64,000 bases of DNA from Pseudomonas sp. sp1636. GTDB taxonomy: Bacteria > Pseudomonadota > Gammaproteobacteria > Pseudomonadales > Pseudomonadaceae. Position numbers and translations under genes: made by a program. The stretch covers positions 124,001 through 188,000 of the forward strand of contig NZ_JARRAB010000002.1 of the NCBI RefSeq assembly GCF_030376615.1, given 5' to 3'. A model generated the notes under the pieces. That model was not told the origin of the DNA. It searched no databases and saw nothing but the letters and a program-made list of their open reading frames with translations. Positions 37,371-46,596 of this stretch are shown in pieces (position 1 is the first letter of the stretch; each line of letters opens with the position of its first letter).

Positions 37371-38911
37371 GCGGTTTCGTCAACCCAGCGTTGTTCCAGG
37401 CTGGTTCTTGAGCCCTGCGGTGGCGTACCTCGGTGGCACGCCAGTGCAGCGACATTCAGGCCGGCGGCGTTCAGGCGTTCGCGCAGCGTGCTCAGCTCGG
37501 CGTCGATCAGGCTGGCGGTGCGCGGGCGTTCGGCCCAGAGCTGGCCGGACAGGCTGCCGCGGGCCAGTTGCGCCTGAACCTGCAGCGGCCCCAGTGGCTC
37601 CAGGTCGAAGGCCAGTTCGACCTTCCACAGCGCTTCCTTGGGTTCCTTGTCCGGCGATTTCTGCGGTTCTTGGTGCTGGATTTTTACCTGCAAGGGCCGC
37701 AGTTCCTGCTGGTCGCGCATGGGCAGTTCCAGTTGCCAGGTCGTCAGCAGGTTGCCGTCCGGGCCGACCTGGCTCTGCGCCAGGCTGGACAGTTGGTGGG
37801 TTTGCAGGCGCGAGACGGCGGCGGCGGCCAGTTTCAGCAAGGTCTGCAGGTCGGCCTCGCCCTCCATCGTCTGCAGCAGGCGTGAGGGCAGGGGGAAGCG
37901 CAATGCCTGTTGGCGTGCGCCGGATTGGCCGAGGGAGCCGAGCATGTCGCGGGCGAATGCCGGCAGCGCCTGGGCTATGGCGGCGCTGGCATTGGCCGTG
38001 GCCAGCGGCGCGCCGGTTGCCAGGGTGGGTAACAGTTGGTTGATCAGGCGCAGCAGGTTGGCTTTCATGTCCGTAGGCAGGGCATGGCCCTGGCCGCCGA
38101 GCAGTTTGCTTTCGAGGAATAAACCGCTGTTTTCCATGGCCTGGCTCAAGCCTTTGACGCTGCTTAACTGACCCGCCTCCGGTAGGGCGCTGAGCAGCTT
38201 GTCGATGCTGCTGCGCAGGCCCTCCGGCAGCGCCTGCTTGCCAGTCACGCCTTGCAGGGCCTTGAACAAGCCTTCCAGCGAGCCCTGGCGATTTTGCTGG
38301 CTGGCCAGTTGCTGGCTTAACTCGAGTTGATCGAGGCGCCCGCTGAGGGGCAGGAAGCTCAGGGCCTGGCTGCTTTGCACCTGAGCGCTGAGCAAGCTGC
38401 CGAGGGGCAGTGGCAGAGGGGTTTCCAGCGCCAGTTTGCTGCCCGCCAACGGGGTGTTGAGCAGGCTCACTACCACCTTGTAGAGCACCTGCTGTGCTTT
38501 GGCTTGGGCCAACTGCTCGCGCGCCACGACCTTGCCTTGCAACAAGGTGCCGATCGGCAGTTGTTCGAGATCCAGGCTGGTCAGGGCTGTCTCGCCGCCG
38601 GCTAGCAGGGTCACGGCCAGACGGCTTTGCGACAGTGCCGTGACCGTCAGAGCGGTACCTTGGGCGAGGGGGCGCGGGCTGCTGGCTTGCAGGGTGGCCT
38701 GGCGACCATTGTCCAGGGTCAGTTTGAGCAGCAGTTGAAAGCTTTGCGCCACTTCCTTGAGGGCGACTACTTCGGCTTTGGCGGTCTCGCCGCTGGCGAG
38801 CAGGCCTTGCAGCGGCTGCAGCAGCTTGAGCGCCAGATCGCTGGCCGGCGCGCTGGCACGGCTGTTAGGCAGGGTTGGCGCGATCGGGCGGGAACTGCTG
38901 ATATGGCTCAT
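37367..38911 (-). CDS. Second FliK-like hook-length control protein
   Basis: 514 residues, L/Q/A-rich, predicted cytoplasmic. The C-terminal 110 residues (about 390-500) resemble the Flg_hook domain: TWQLELPMRDQQELRPLQVKIQHQE ... WKVELAFDLEPLGPLQVQAQLARGSLSGQLWAERPRTASLIDAELSTLRERLNAAGLNV. It differs strongly from fliK at 13141-14418. The partner gene is a detached FlhB C-terminal domain, which repeats the FliK/FlhB relation. It may tune export switching or act in another way. Divergent from ccmA. Confidence 0.75.
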   Translation of the reverse strand: MSHISSSRPIAPTLPNSRASAPASDLALKLLQPLQGLLASGETAKAEVVALKEVAQSFQLLLKLTLDNGRQATLQASSPRPLAQGTALTVTALSQSRLAVTLLAGGETALTSLDLEQLPIGTLLQGKVVAREQLAQAKAQQVLYKVVVSLLNTPLAGSKLALETPLPLPLGSLLSAQVQSSQALSFLPLSGRLDQLELSQQLASQQNRQGSLEGLFKALQGVTGKQALPEGLRSSIDKLLSALPEAGQLSSVKGLSQAMENSGLFLESKLLGGQGHALPTDMKANLLRLINQLLPTLATGAPLATANASAAIAQALPAFARDMLGSLGQSGARQQALRFPLPSRLLQTMEGEADLQTLLKLAAAAVSRLQTHQLSSLAQSQVGPDGNLLTTWQLELPMRDQQELRPLQVKIQHQEPQKSPDKEPKEALWKVELAFDLEPLGPLQVQAQLARGSLSGQLWAERPRTASLIDAELSTLRERLNAAGLNVAALACHRGTPPQGSRTSLEQRWVDETA

Positions 38912-38964
38912 TGGCGGGTTACACCCTGTCGAAAATGCCCACTGCGGGGGTAGGGCATGGCATG

Positions 38965-38970
38965 TATAAT
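38965..38970 (+). promoter_or_regulatory. -10 box of probable ccm operon promoter
   Basis: TATAAT at 38965-38970 is a perfect sigma-70 -10 box in the 151-bp divergent gap before ccmA; no good -35 (CTGCGG at 17 nt) is seen. A start near 38977 would leave an 86-nt leader. Confidence 0.4.
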
Positions 38971-39062
38971 CGCGCCCGGTCTGGGTCGGCTGCGCATTTA
39001 ACTTGCGTCAGTATAGCGGCCGGGACACTGCCGACTTGAACCGCTTTTTAGGTGTATATGCC

Positions 39063-39698
39063 GTGACCAGTCCTCTTCTCGAAGCCGTGGCGCTCGCTTG
39101 TGAGCGGGATTGGCGCATGCTGTTCGAGCGACTCGAACTGCGTTTGGCGGCCGGCGAGATGTTGCAGGTTGCCGGTCCAAACGGCAGCGGCAAGACCAGC
39201 CTGCTGCGTCTGCTCGCCGGGTTGATGCAGCCAAGCGCGGGTGAAATCCGCCTGAATGGCCAGCCGCTGAGCGCGCAGCGCAGCGAACTGGCGCGCAACC
39301 TGTTGTGGATTGGCCATGCGGCCGGAATCAAGGGCCTGCTCAGCGCCGAAGAAAACCTGGCCTGGTTATGCGCGCTGCACCGTCCGGCCGAACGCGCGGC
39401 GATCTGGCGGGCGCTGGAGGCCGTAGGCCTGCGCGGTTTCGAGGATGTGCCCTGTCATACCCTGTCTGCCGGCCAGCAGCGTCGTGTCGCGCTGGCCCGC
39501 TTGTATCTGGATGGGCCACCGTTGTGGATCCTCGATGAACCCTTCACCGCCCTCGACAAGCTCGCCGTGGCGCAACTGGAAAACCATCTGGCCTGGCACT
39601 GCGAAATGGGCGGTCTGGTGCTGCTGACCACCCACCACACGCTGACGGTCAAACCCGCCGGTTACCGCGAGCTTGATCTGGGACAGCGTATTCTATGA
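39063..39698 (+). CDS. ccmA: CcmA, haem exporter ATP-binding subunit
   Basis: 211 residues from GTG 39063 ([21 protein letters not shown]). ABC ATPase with Walker [10 protein letters not shown], signature [14 protein letters not shown] and Walker [15 protein letters not shown]. With CcmB, C and D it releases haem-loaded CcmE. The stop overlaps ccmB by 4 bp. An upstream in-frame reading to 39003 has no family match. First gene of ccmABCDEFGHI, all joined by small overlaps. Confidence 0.95.
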   Translation: MTSPLLEAVALACERDWRMLFERLELRLAAGEMLQVAGPNGSGKTSLLRLLAGLMQPSAGEIRLNGQPLSAQRSELARNLLWIGHAAGIKGLLSAEENLAWLCALHRPAERAAIWRALEAVGLRGFEDVPCHTLSAGQQRRVALARLYLDGPPLWILDEPFTALDKLAVAQLENHLAWHCEMGGLVLLTTHHTLTVKPAGYRELDLGQRIL

Positions 39699-40366
39699 GC
39701 AATGTGTTCAGTCTGTTGGTCGCCCGCGAAGCGCGGCTGTTGTTTCGCCGGCCTGCCGAATTGGCCAATCCGCTGGTGTTCTTCGCCATCGTGATCGCCT
39801 TGTTTCCGTTGGCCGTGGGGCCGGAGACGCAACTGTTGCAAACCCTGTCGCCGGGACTGGTGTGGGTGGCGGCGCTATTGGCCGTGTTGCTTTCGCTGGA
39901 TGGCTTGTTTCGCAGCGATTTCGAGGACGGTTCGCTGGAGCAGTGGGTCCTTTCGCCGCACCCTCTGCCTCTTCTGGTATTGGCCAAGGTACTGGCAAAC
40001 TGGTTGTTCTCCGGCCTGGCCTTGGTGCTGCTGGCACCATTGCTGGCCTTGATGCTCGGTTTGCCCGGGCGCTGTCTGCCGGTGCTGTTGCTCTCGCTGC
40101 TGCTCGGTACGCCGGTGCTGAGCCTGCTCGGTGCGGTCGGTGCGGCGCTGACGGTGGGCCTCAAGCGTGGCGGCCTGTTGCTGGCGCTGCTGATTCTGCC
40201 GCTGTATATTCCGGTGCTGATCCTTGGCAGCGGGGCGTTGCAAGCCAGCCTGCAAGGATTGCCGGCGGTTGGTCAGCTGTTGTGGCTGGCCAGTCTGACC
40301 GCGCTGGCGGTGACCTTGACACCTTTTGCCATTGCCGCCGGATTGACGATTAGCGTCGGCGAGTGA
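39695..40366 (+). CDS. ccmB: CcmB, haem exporter membrane subunit
   Basis: 223 residues, six predicted membrane helices; family sequence [24 protein letters not shown] near the start and [21 protein letters not shown] later. The membrane partner of CcmA. Begins in the 3' end of ccmA. Confidence 0.95.
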   Translation: MSNVFSLLVAREARLLFRRPAELANPLVFFAIVIALFPLAVGPETQLLQTLSPGLVWVAALLAVLLSLDGLFRSDFEDGSLEQWVLSPHPLPLLVLAKVLANWLFSGLALVLLAPLLALMLGLPGRCLPVLLLSLLLGTPVLSLLGAVGAALTVGLKRGGLLLALLILPLYIPVLILGSGALQASLQGLPAVGQLLWLASLTALAVTLTPFAIAAGLTISVGE

Positions 40367-40419
40367 TCTACAACCGTGCTACCGAGGACGACCCAGTGCG
40401 GTCATTACCTCGGAGAATG

Positions 40420-41187
40420 ATGAGTAATCTGATGAACTGGACGTGGTTTCACAAGCTGGGCTCGCCCAAGTGGTTTTACCAGATCAGCGGGCGCTGGCTG
40501 CCCTGGCTGAGCGCGGCTGCTGCATTGTTGCTGACGGTCGGGCTGGTCTGGAGCCTGGCGTTTGCGCCGCCGGACTACCAGCAGGGCAACAGCTTCCGGA
40601 TCATTTATATCCATGTGCCGGCCGCCTTTCTCGCCCAGTCGGTGTACGTCATGCTGGCCGTGGCCGGTGTGGTCGGCCTGGTGTGGAAAATGAAACTCGC
40701 CGATGTCGCCGTGCAGCAGGCCGCTCCCATTGGCGCCTGGATGACCGTGATTGCTCTGCTGACCGGTGCCATCTGGGGCAAGCCGACCTGGGGCGCCTAC
40801 TGGGTCTGGGACGCGCGCCTGACCTCGATGCTGATCCTGCTGTTCCTGTATTTCGGCGTAATCGCCCTCGGTCAGGCCATCAGCAATCGAGATAGCGCGG
40901 CCAAGGCCTGTGCGGTGCTGGCCATCGTCGGGGTAATCAACATTCCGATCATCAAATATTCGGTGGAGTGGTGGAACACCCTGCACCAACCCGCCACCTT
41001 CAGCGTGATCGAGAAACCGGCGATGCCGCTGGAAATGTGGCTGCCACTGCTGATCATGGTGCTTGGCTTCTACTGTTTCTTCGGCGCCGTACTGCTGCTG
41101 CGCATGCGCCTCGAGGTACTCAAGCGCGAGGCGCGCAGCAGTTGGGCCAAGGCCGAGGTCAAAGCTCAAGTGGAGAAAAGCCTATGA
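40420..41187 (+). CDS. ccmC: CcmC, haem delivery protein with WWD domain
   Basis: 255 residues, six membrane helices. The tryptophan-rich WWD segment [24 protein letters not shown] and the flanking periplasmic His residues ([19 protein letters not shown]) bind haem and hand it to CcmE. Start is uncertain: ATGs at 40417, 40420 and 40432 are in frame behind GGAGA (40412-40416); a GTG at 40363 overlapping ccmB is also open. The family usually begins [14 protein letters not shown], the 40432 start. Confidence 0.94.
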   Translation: MSNLMNWTWFHKLGSPKWFYQISGRWLPWLSAAAALLLTVGLVWSLAFAPPDYQQGNSFRIIYIHVPAAFLAQSVYVMLAVAGVVGLVWKMKLADVAVQQAAPIGAWMTVIALLTGAIWGKPTWGAYWVWDARLTSMLILLFLYFGVIALGQAISNRDSAAKACAVLAIVGVINIPIIKYSVEWWNTLHQPATFSVIEKPAMPLEMWLPLLIMVLGFYCFFGAVLLLRMRLEVLKREARSSWAKAEVKAQVEKSL

Positions 41188-41360
41188 GTTTCGCCTCGTT
41201 CGCCGAGTTTCTCGCCATGGGCAACCATGGTGCCTACGTCTGGTCGTCCTTTGCCATCAGCCTGGCCGTGCTGGCGTTGAATGTCGTGCTGCCGCTGTTG
41301 GCGCGGCGCCGTTACCTGCAAGACGAGGCGCGTCGTTTGCGCCGGGAGGAGTTGCAATGA
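41184..41360 (+). CDS. ccmD: CcmD, small haem exporter subunit
   Basis: 58 residues: one membrane helix (about 16-40, [26 protein letters not shown]) and a basic, charged C-terminal tail, the standard CcmD layout. It stabilises the CcmC-CcmE complex. Overlaps ccmC and ccmE by 4 bp on each side. Confidence 0.92.
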   Translation: MSFASFAEFLAMGNHGAYVWSSFAISLAVLALNVVLPLLARRRYLQDEARRLRREELQ

Positions 41361-41824
41361 ACCCTGTTCGCAAGAAGCGTCTGTTGATCATCCTGGCGAT
41401 CCTCGCCGGCGTAGGTGTCGCCGTGACCTTGGCCCTGAATGCGCTGCAACAGAACATCAACCTGTTCTATACCCCGACCCAGATCGCCAACGGCGAGGCG
41501 CCGCAAGACACCCGTATCCGCGCCGGCGGGCTGGTGGAAGAGGGCTCGGTCAAGCGCTCCGGCGACTCACTGGACACCGACTTCGTGGTGACCGACGGGG
41601 CAGAAAGCGTAACCATCCGCTACAGCGGCATCCTGCCGGACCTGTTCCGCGAAGGTCAGGGCATCGTGGCCATGGGCAAGGTCAATGCCGATGGCGTGTT
41701 GATCGCCGATCAGGTGCTGGCCAAGCACGATGAAAATTACATGCCGCCGGAAGTCATGCAGGCATTGGAGCAAAGTGCGATGAAGCAGAAACATGACGCC
41801 GCCACACAGGGGGGCACGCAATGA
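41357..41824 (+). CDS. ccmE: CcmE, periplasmic haem chaperone
   Basis: 155 residues. An N-terminal membrane anchor (about 8-29) is followed by a beta-barrel with the covalent haem-binding His124 and Tyr128 in [13 protein letters not shown], the classical HxxxY type. It carries haem from CcmC to CcmF. Overlaps neighbours by 4 bp. Confidence 0.96.
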   Translation: MNPVRKKRLLIILAILAGVGVAVTLALNALQQNINLFYTPTQIANGEAPQDTRIRAGGLVEEGSVKRSGDSLDTDFVVTDGAESVTIRYSGILPDLFREGQGIVAMGKVNADGVLIADQVLAKHDENYMPPEVMQALEQSAMKQKHDAATQGGTQ

Positions 41825-43794
41825 TTCCCGAACTCGGCCATCTGGCGATGATTCTGGCGCTGTGCCTGACCCTGGTGCAGGCGAGCCTGCCGATTATCGG
41901 CGCCTGGCGCGGCGACCGGCAGTGGATGAGCCTGGCGCAGCCCGCGGCCTGGGGCCAGTTCGCCTTCCTGGCGTTCGCCTTTATCTGCCTGACCTACGCC
42001 TTCCTGGTCGACGACTTTTCCGTTGCCTATGTGGCCCACAACTCCAACAGCGCGCTGCCCTGGTATTACAAGTTCAGTGCGGTGTGGGGCGCCCATGAAG
42101 GCTCGCTGCTGCTCTGGGCGTTGATCCTGGCCGGCTGGACCTTCGCCGTGTCGATCTTCTCCCGGCAGTTGCCCGAGGAGATGCTCGCCCGCGTACTCGG
42201 GGTGATGGGCATGATCAGTGTCGGCTTCCTGCTGTTCCTGATCGTCACCTCCAACCCGTTCGAGCGCTTGCTGCCGAACACGCCGCTGGACGGCCGCGAC
42301 CTCAACCCGTTGCTGCAGGACTTCGGCCTGATCACCCATCCGCCGATGCTCTACATGGGTTATGTCGGCTTCTCGGTGGCCTTCGCCTTCGCCATCGCCG
42401 CCTTGCTCGGCGGCAAGCTGGATGCGGCCTGGGTGCGCTGGTCGCGGCCCTGGACCATAGTCGCCTGGGCCTTCCTCGGTATCGGCATCGCCCTGGGCTC
42501 CTGGTGGGCCTATTACGAACTCGGCTGGGGCGGCTGGTGGTTCTGGGATCCGGTGGAGAACGCTTCCTTCATGCCCTGGCTGGTCGGTACCGCACTGATC
42601 CACTCCCTGGCGGTGACTGAAAAGCGCGGCGTGTTCAAGAGTTGGACCGTGCTGCTGGCGATTGCCGCCTTCTCCCTGAGTCTGCTCGGCACCTTCCTGG
42701 TCCGTTCCGGGGTGTTGACCTCGGTGCATGCGTTTGCCACCGACCCTGCGCGTGGCGTGTTCATCCTGGCCTTCCTGTTACTGGTGGTCGGCGGTTCGCT
42801 GACCCTGTTCGCCATCCGCGCGCCGGTGGTCAAGAGTCAGGTCGGTTTCGCCCTGTGGTCGCGCGAGACCCTGCTGTTCGTGAATAACCTGATCCTGGTG
42901 GTGGCGGCGGCGATGATTCTGCTCGGCACCCTCTATCCGCTGGTGCTGGATGCCATGACCGGGGCCAAACTGTCGGTCGGCCCGCCGTACTTCAACGCGT
43001 TGTTCGTGCCACTGATGGGCCTGCTGATGGCGATGATCGCGATCGGCGTGCTGGTGCGCTGGAAGGACACGCCGCTACGTTGGTTGCTGGGCATGCTGGC
43101 CCCGGTGCTGATCGGCAGCGTGGCCTTGGCAGCGCTGGCGAGTGTACTGCACGGCGATTTCAGCTGGGCGGTGCTGGGCGTCTGGCTGCTGGCCGGCTGG
43201 GTGGTGTTGGCCGGGGTGCGCGACATTTATGACAAGACCCGCCACAAGGGGCTGCTCAAAGGCTTGCCAGGTCTGGGCCGCAGCTACTGGGGGATGCAGA
43301 CGGCGCACCTCGGTTTAGCCGTGTGCGCCCTCGGGGTCATCCTTACCAGCATGGGCAGCTTCGAGCGCGACATGCGCATGGCGCCGGGCGATTCGGTGGA
43401 AATGGGTGGCTACCAATTCATCTTCGAGGGCGCCGAGCACTTCGAGGGGCCGAATTTCACCTCGGATAAAGGCACGGTGAGGATCCTCGAAGATGGCCAG
43501 CAGATCAGTGTGCTGCACCCGGAGAAGCGCCTGTATAGCGTGCAGCAGTCGGTGATGACCGAGGCCGGAATCGACGCCGGCATTACCCGCGATCTGTTCG
43601 TCGCATTGGGCGAGCCGCTGGAAGACGGCGCCTGGGCCGTGCGCGTGCACATTAAGCCGTTCGTGCGCTGGATCTGGTTCGGTGCCTTGCTGATGGGCTT
43701 GGGTGGCTTCCTCTCGGCGTCCGACAAGCGCTACCGGATGAAGGTCACCACCCGCGTACGTGAGGCTCTGGGCATGGCGGGGGGGCAAGCATGA
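41821..43794 (+). CDS. ccmF: CcmF, cytochrome c haem lyase subunit
   Basis: 657 residues, about 15 membrane helices, with the WWD motif [27 protein letters not shown] and conserved haem-ligating histidines such as [15 protein letters not shown] and [10 protein letters not shown]. It joins haem to apocytochrome together with CcmH and CcmI. Overlaps ccmE and ccmG by 4 bp. Confidence 0.96.
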   Translation: MIPELGHLAMILALCLTLVQASLPIIGAWRGDRQWMSLAQPAAWGQFAFLAFAFICLTYAFLVDDFSVAYVAHNSNSALPWYYKFSAVWGAHEGSLLLWALILAGWTFAVSIFSRQLPEEMLARVLGVMGMISVGFLLFLIVTSNPFERLLPNTPLDGRDLNPLLQDFGLITHPPMLYMGYVGFSVAFAFAIAALLGGKLDAAWVRWSRPWTIVAWAFLGIGIALGSWWAYYELGWGGWWFWDPVENASFMPWLVGTALIHSLAVTEKRGVFKSWTVLLAIAAFSLSLLGTFLVRSGVLTSVHAFATDPARGVFILAFLLLVVGGSLTLFAIRAPVVKSQVGFALWSRETLLFVNNLILVVAAAMILLGTLYPLVLDAMTGAKLSVGPPYFNALFVPLMGLLMAMIAIGVLVRWKDTPLRWLLGMLAPVLIGSVALAALASVLHGDFSWAVLGVWLLAGWVVLAGVRDIYDKTRHKGLLKGLPGLGRSYWGMQTAHLGLAVCALGVILTSMGSFERDMRMAPGDSVEMGGYQFIFEGAEHFEGPNFTSDKGTVRILEDGQQISVLHPEKRLYSVQQSVMTEAGIDAGITRDLFVALGEPLEDGAWAVRVHIKPFVRWIWFGALLMGLGGFLSASDKRYRMKVTTRVREALGMAGGQA

Positions 43795-44327
43795 AGCGGC
43801 TGATCCTGTTGTTACCGTTGGCGATCTTTCTCGGCGTGGCGCTGTTTCTCTACCGTGGTCTGTTCCTTAACCCCTCCGAGCTGCCTTCGGCGTTGATCGG
43901 CAAGCCGTTGCCCGAGTTCGCCCTGGCGTCGCTGGAAGAACCGGCGCGCACCCTTGGCACCGCCGATTTCGAAGGGCCGGCGCTGGTCAATGTCTGGGCG
44001 ACCTGGTGCCCGACCTGTCGCGCCGAGCACGAGATGCTCAACCGTCTGGCCGAGCAGGGCGTGGCGGTCTACGGGGTCAACTACAAGGACAACGGCGAAG
44101 CTGCGCGCCGCTGGCTCATCGAATTGGGCAATCCGTACCGTCTCAACGTCGAGGATCCGCAGGGCAGCCTGGGCTTCAACCTCGGCGTCTACGGCGCGCC
44201 TGAGACCTTCCTGGTCGACAAGAACGGCATCATCCGCCACAAGTACGTCGGTGCCATCGACGAGAGCGTCTGGCGTCAGCAACTGGCACCGCTGTATCAA
44301 GAGCTGGTCGACGAGGTTAAACCATGA
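43791..44327 (+). CDS. ccmG: CcmG (DsbE), thioredoxin-like reductase for apocytochrome c
   Basis: 178 residues: an N-terminal membrane anchor (about 3-23) and a thioredoxin fold with the active site Trp72-Cys73-Pro-Thr-Cys76 (NVWATWCPTCRAEH) and the cis-Pro region GAPETFLVDKNG. It keeps the CXXCH cysteines reduced, with CcmH. Confidence 0.95.
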   Translation: MKRLILLLPLAIFLGVALFLYRGLFLNPSELPSALIGKPLPEFALASLEEPARTLGTADFEGPALVNVWATWCPTCRAEHEMLNRLAEQGVAVYGVNYKDNGEAARRWLIELGNPYRLNVEDPQGSLGFNLGVYGAPETFLVDKNGIIRHKYVGAIDESVWRQQLAPLYQELVDEVKP

Positions 44328-44821
44328 AGCGTTTGCTCAGCGCCGTCGTGCTGGGGCTGGCTCTGCTCGGCAGCGCCCAGGCGGCCATCGACACCTACGA
44401 ATTCGCCGACGAGGCGCAGCGCCAGCGTTATCGCAGCCTGATCGAGGAGCTGCGTTGTCCCAAGTGCCAGAACCAGAACATCGCCGATTCCGATGCGCCG
44501 ATTGCCATGGATCTGCGTGCGCAGGTCTATCGCATGCTGGAAGAAGGCCAGAGCAATGAGCAGATCGTCGAGTTCCTGGTCGCGCGTTACGGCGATTTCG
44601 TCCTCTACAAGCCGCCGGTCACGGCGCGCACCCTGTTGCTGTGGTACGGCCCGGCCGGCCTGTTGCTCGGCGGCTTCGTGCTGCTGGGTGTGGTGGTACT
44701 GCGTCGTCGTGGCAAGAAGTCCGCGGGCTCGAGCGGTCTTTCCGCCGATGAGCAACAACGCTTGGCTGCTCTGCTCAGCCAACGGCCTACCAATCAAACG
44801 CCTCGGGATAAGAAAGACTGA
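44324..44821 (+). CDS. ccmH: CcmH, apocytochrome c thiol reductase
   Basis: 165 residues: signal sequence (1-20, ending GSAQA), the redox motif Leu-Arg-Cys45-Pro-Lys-Cys48 (EELRCPKCQNQNIADSDAPIA), a membrane helix (about 102-124) and a short cytoplasmic tail. This is the short form without TPR repeats; the TPR part is the separate CcmI encoded next. Confidence 0.95.
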   Translation: MKRLLSAVVLGLALLGSAQAAIDTYEFADEAQRQRYRSLIEELRCPKCQNQNIADSDAPIAMDLRAQVYRMLEEGQSNEQIVEFLVARYGDFVLYKPPVTARTLLLWYGPAGLLLGGFVLLGVVVLRRRGKKSAGSSGLSADEQQRLAALLSQRPTNQTPRDKKD

Positions 44822-46026
44822 TGATCGAATTCTGGCTGTCCGCTGGCCTACTGTTGCTGGCTTCTCTGGGTTTTCTGCTGATCCCGGTGCTGCGTGGCCG
44901 CAAGGTGCAGGCCGAAGAAGACCGCACCGCATTGAATGTCACCCTCTATCAGGAGCGCCTGCAGGAGCTGGAGAGTCAGCGTCAGGTCGGTACGCTCAAT
45001 GATGAGCAATGGCAAAACGGCCGTGACGAGGCGGCCCGCGAGTTGTTGGCCGACACCGACGGTGCCGAGAGCAAAGCCAGAACCGGTGTGCTCGGCAACA
45101 AGGTGCCGCTGGCCGCCGCCTTGTTGATGCCCCTGCTGGGCTACGGCTTGTACTTGTACTGGGGCGCGATCGACGACGTCGAGCGCGCGCGTACCTTCGC
45201 CGAGCAGCCGCAGACCATCGAGGCGATGACCGCGCGCCTGGAAGCATCGGTGAAGGCTGATCCGAAGTCCGTCGAAGGCTGGTACTTCCTTGGCCGTACC
45301 TACATGGCCCAGGAGCGTGCCGGCGAGGCGGCCAGCGCCTTCGAGCGCGCGGCGGGACTCGCCGGGCGCGAGCCGGAGTTGCTTGGCCAGTGGGCGCAGG
45401 CGCTGTATTTCGCTGGCGACAAACACTGGACCGAGCAGCTGCAGGCGCTGACCGATGAAGCGCTGAGAGCCGATCCGGCGGAAGTCACCAGCCTCGGCCT
45501 GCTCGGCATCGCGGCCTATGAAGAAGGACGTTTCGAGGACGCCATTGGCTTCTGGGATCGTCTGGTCGCCGCATTGCCCGAACAGGATCCTTCGCGCCAA
45601 GCCATTCAGGGCGGCATCGAGCGTGCCCGTGAACGTCTGGCGGCGCCGACAGACGCACCGCCGGCCGCCGCCGCGAACCAGCAGCTGACCGTCAAGGTTG
45701 AGCTGGCCGCGGCCTTGCAAGACAAGGTGCAGCCCAGCGACAGCGTGTTCGTCTTCGCCCGCGCCGCGTCCGGCTCGCCAATGCCGCTGGCGGTCAAGCG
45801 CCTGACGGTGGCCGACCTGCCGGCCGAAGTCAGCTTGTCGGATAGCGACGCGATGATGCCGCAACTGAAGCTCTCCGGATTCGAGCAAGTACAGCTTGTG
45901 GCGCGTATTTCGCGCAGCGGCAATGCTTCCACCGGCGAATGGATCGGCCGCAGCCAGCCGCTGGCCAGCAGTACCCGCGAGCCGCAACAGCTGACCATCG
46001 ATAGCGTCGACGGCCAGGCGCAATGA
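44821..46026 (+). CDS. ccmI: CcmI, TPR apocytochrome c chaperone
   Basis: 401 residues. Two membrane helices (about 3-21 and 95-115) flank a leucine-zipper-like cytoplasmic loop; the periplasmic part has TPR-type repeats (VEGWYFLGRTYMAQERAGEAASAFERAAGL, TSLGLLGIAAYEEGRFEDAIGFWDRL) and a C-terminal beta domain that binds the end of apocytochrome c. Starts at the last base of the ccmH stop. Confidence 0.94.
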   Translation: MIEFWLSAGLLLLASLGFLLIPVLRGRKVQAEEDRTALNVTLYQERLQELESQRQVGTLNDEQWQNGRDEAARELLADTDGAESKARTGVLGNKVPLAAALLMPLLGYGLYLYWGAIDDVERARTFAEQPQTIEAMTARLEASVKADPKSVEGWYFLGRTYMAQERAGEAASAFERAAGLAGREPELLGQWAQALYFAGDKHWTEQLQALTDEALRADPAEVTSLGLLGIAAYEEGRFEDAIGFWDRLVAALPEQDPSRQAIQGGIERARERLAAPTDAPPAAAANQQLTVKVELAAALQDKVQPSDSVFVFARAASGSPMPLAVKRLTVADLPAEVSLSDSDAMMPQLKLSGFEQVQLVARISRSGNASTGEWIGRSQPLASSTREPQQLTIDSVDGQAQ

Positions 46027-46343
46027 ACAGATGGCTGCCGCTTGCTCTGGTGCTCGGCTTGTCGAGCCTGGTCGGCTGCGCCGTACCGAGCAGCGCCCCC
46101 AGCGGCCAACTTCCGGTGAGCAAGTCGCACCCACGCTACGCGCCGCCGCCGGGGGCGCAAAGTCACTGGGATGCCGGTTTGGGGGTCTACGTGGTGGCTG
46201 GTGCGCGTGACCTGTATTACCGCGAACGCACCTACTACCGCTGGAGCAATGGCTGGAGTTGGGCGACCCATCCGCAGGGGCCGTGGCAGCCGACCGACAG
46301 CAGCGGCGTACCGCCGGGCTTGTACCGCCATTACCCGCACTAA
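46023..46343 (+). CDS. Small YXX-rich lipoprotein at end of ccm operon
   Basis: 106 residues. A lipoprotein signal ends in the lipobox LVGC (Cys19). The mature part is rich in Tyr, Trp, Pro and Gly (VVAGARDLYYRERTYYRWSNGWSWATHPQGPWQP), a pattern seen in small beta-rich envelope lipoproteins. The ATG overlaps the ccmI stop by 4 bp, so it is co-transcribed with the ccm genes. I do not recognise a defined function; outer-membrane lipidation is likely because Ala follows Cys. Confidence 0.75.
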   Translation: MNRWLPLALVLGLSSLVGCAVPSSAPSGQLPVSKSHPRYAPPPGAQSHWDAGLGVYVVAGARDLYYRERTYYRWSNGWSWATHPQGPWQPTDSSGVPPGLYRHYPH

Positions 46344-46519
46344 CTCAGCCGTCCGCGCCCACGGGGCGGGTTTGAGCCCACCCTGCAACCTTGAACTTGT
46401 CGCGATCAGGCCAACGCGCCGTCACGACAATCGCGTGTGGGACGCAGCAAGCCGAGATCGGTGTAATGGCGTACCGTTTCCGCGCTGACGGCGGCGGCTT
46501 TGGCCAGTTGGGCGCCGCG

Positions 46520-46547
46520 CCTGGGTTTGCTCCTGAGGAGACCCAGG
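46520..46547. terminator. Hairpin between the ccm lipoprotein gene and mlaA
   Basis: CCTGGGT (46520-46526) pairs with ACCCAGG (46541-46547), and CTCC/GGAG pairs inside around TGA. It lies between convergent genes, so it may stop transcription, but there is no T-run on either strand. The rest of 46344-46596 shows no gene. Confidence 0.3.
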
Positions 46548-46596
46548 CCGCGCCAGGTTAGACCCCCGGGGCGGCCCTACGCTCAAGCGGGCCGGC

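Noticed and set aside
37128-38043. Plus-strand frames across the flhX and FliK-like genes
   Set aside because: They are shadows; the minus-strand proteins have recognisable FlhB-tail and FliK C-terminal sequence and overlap by ATGA.
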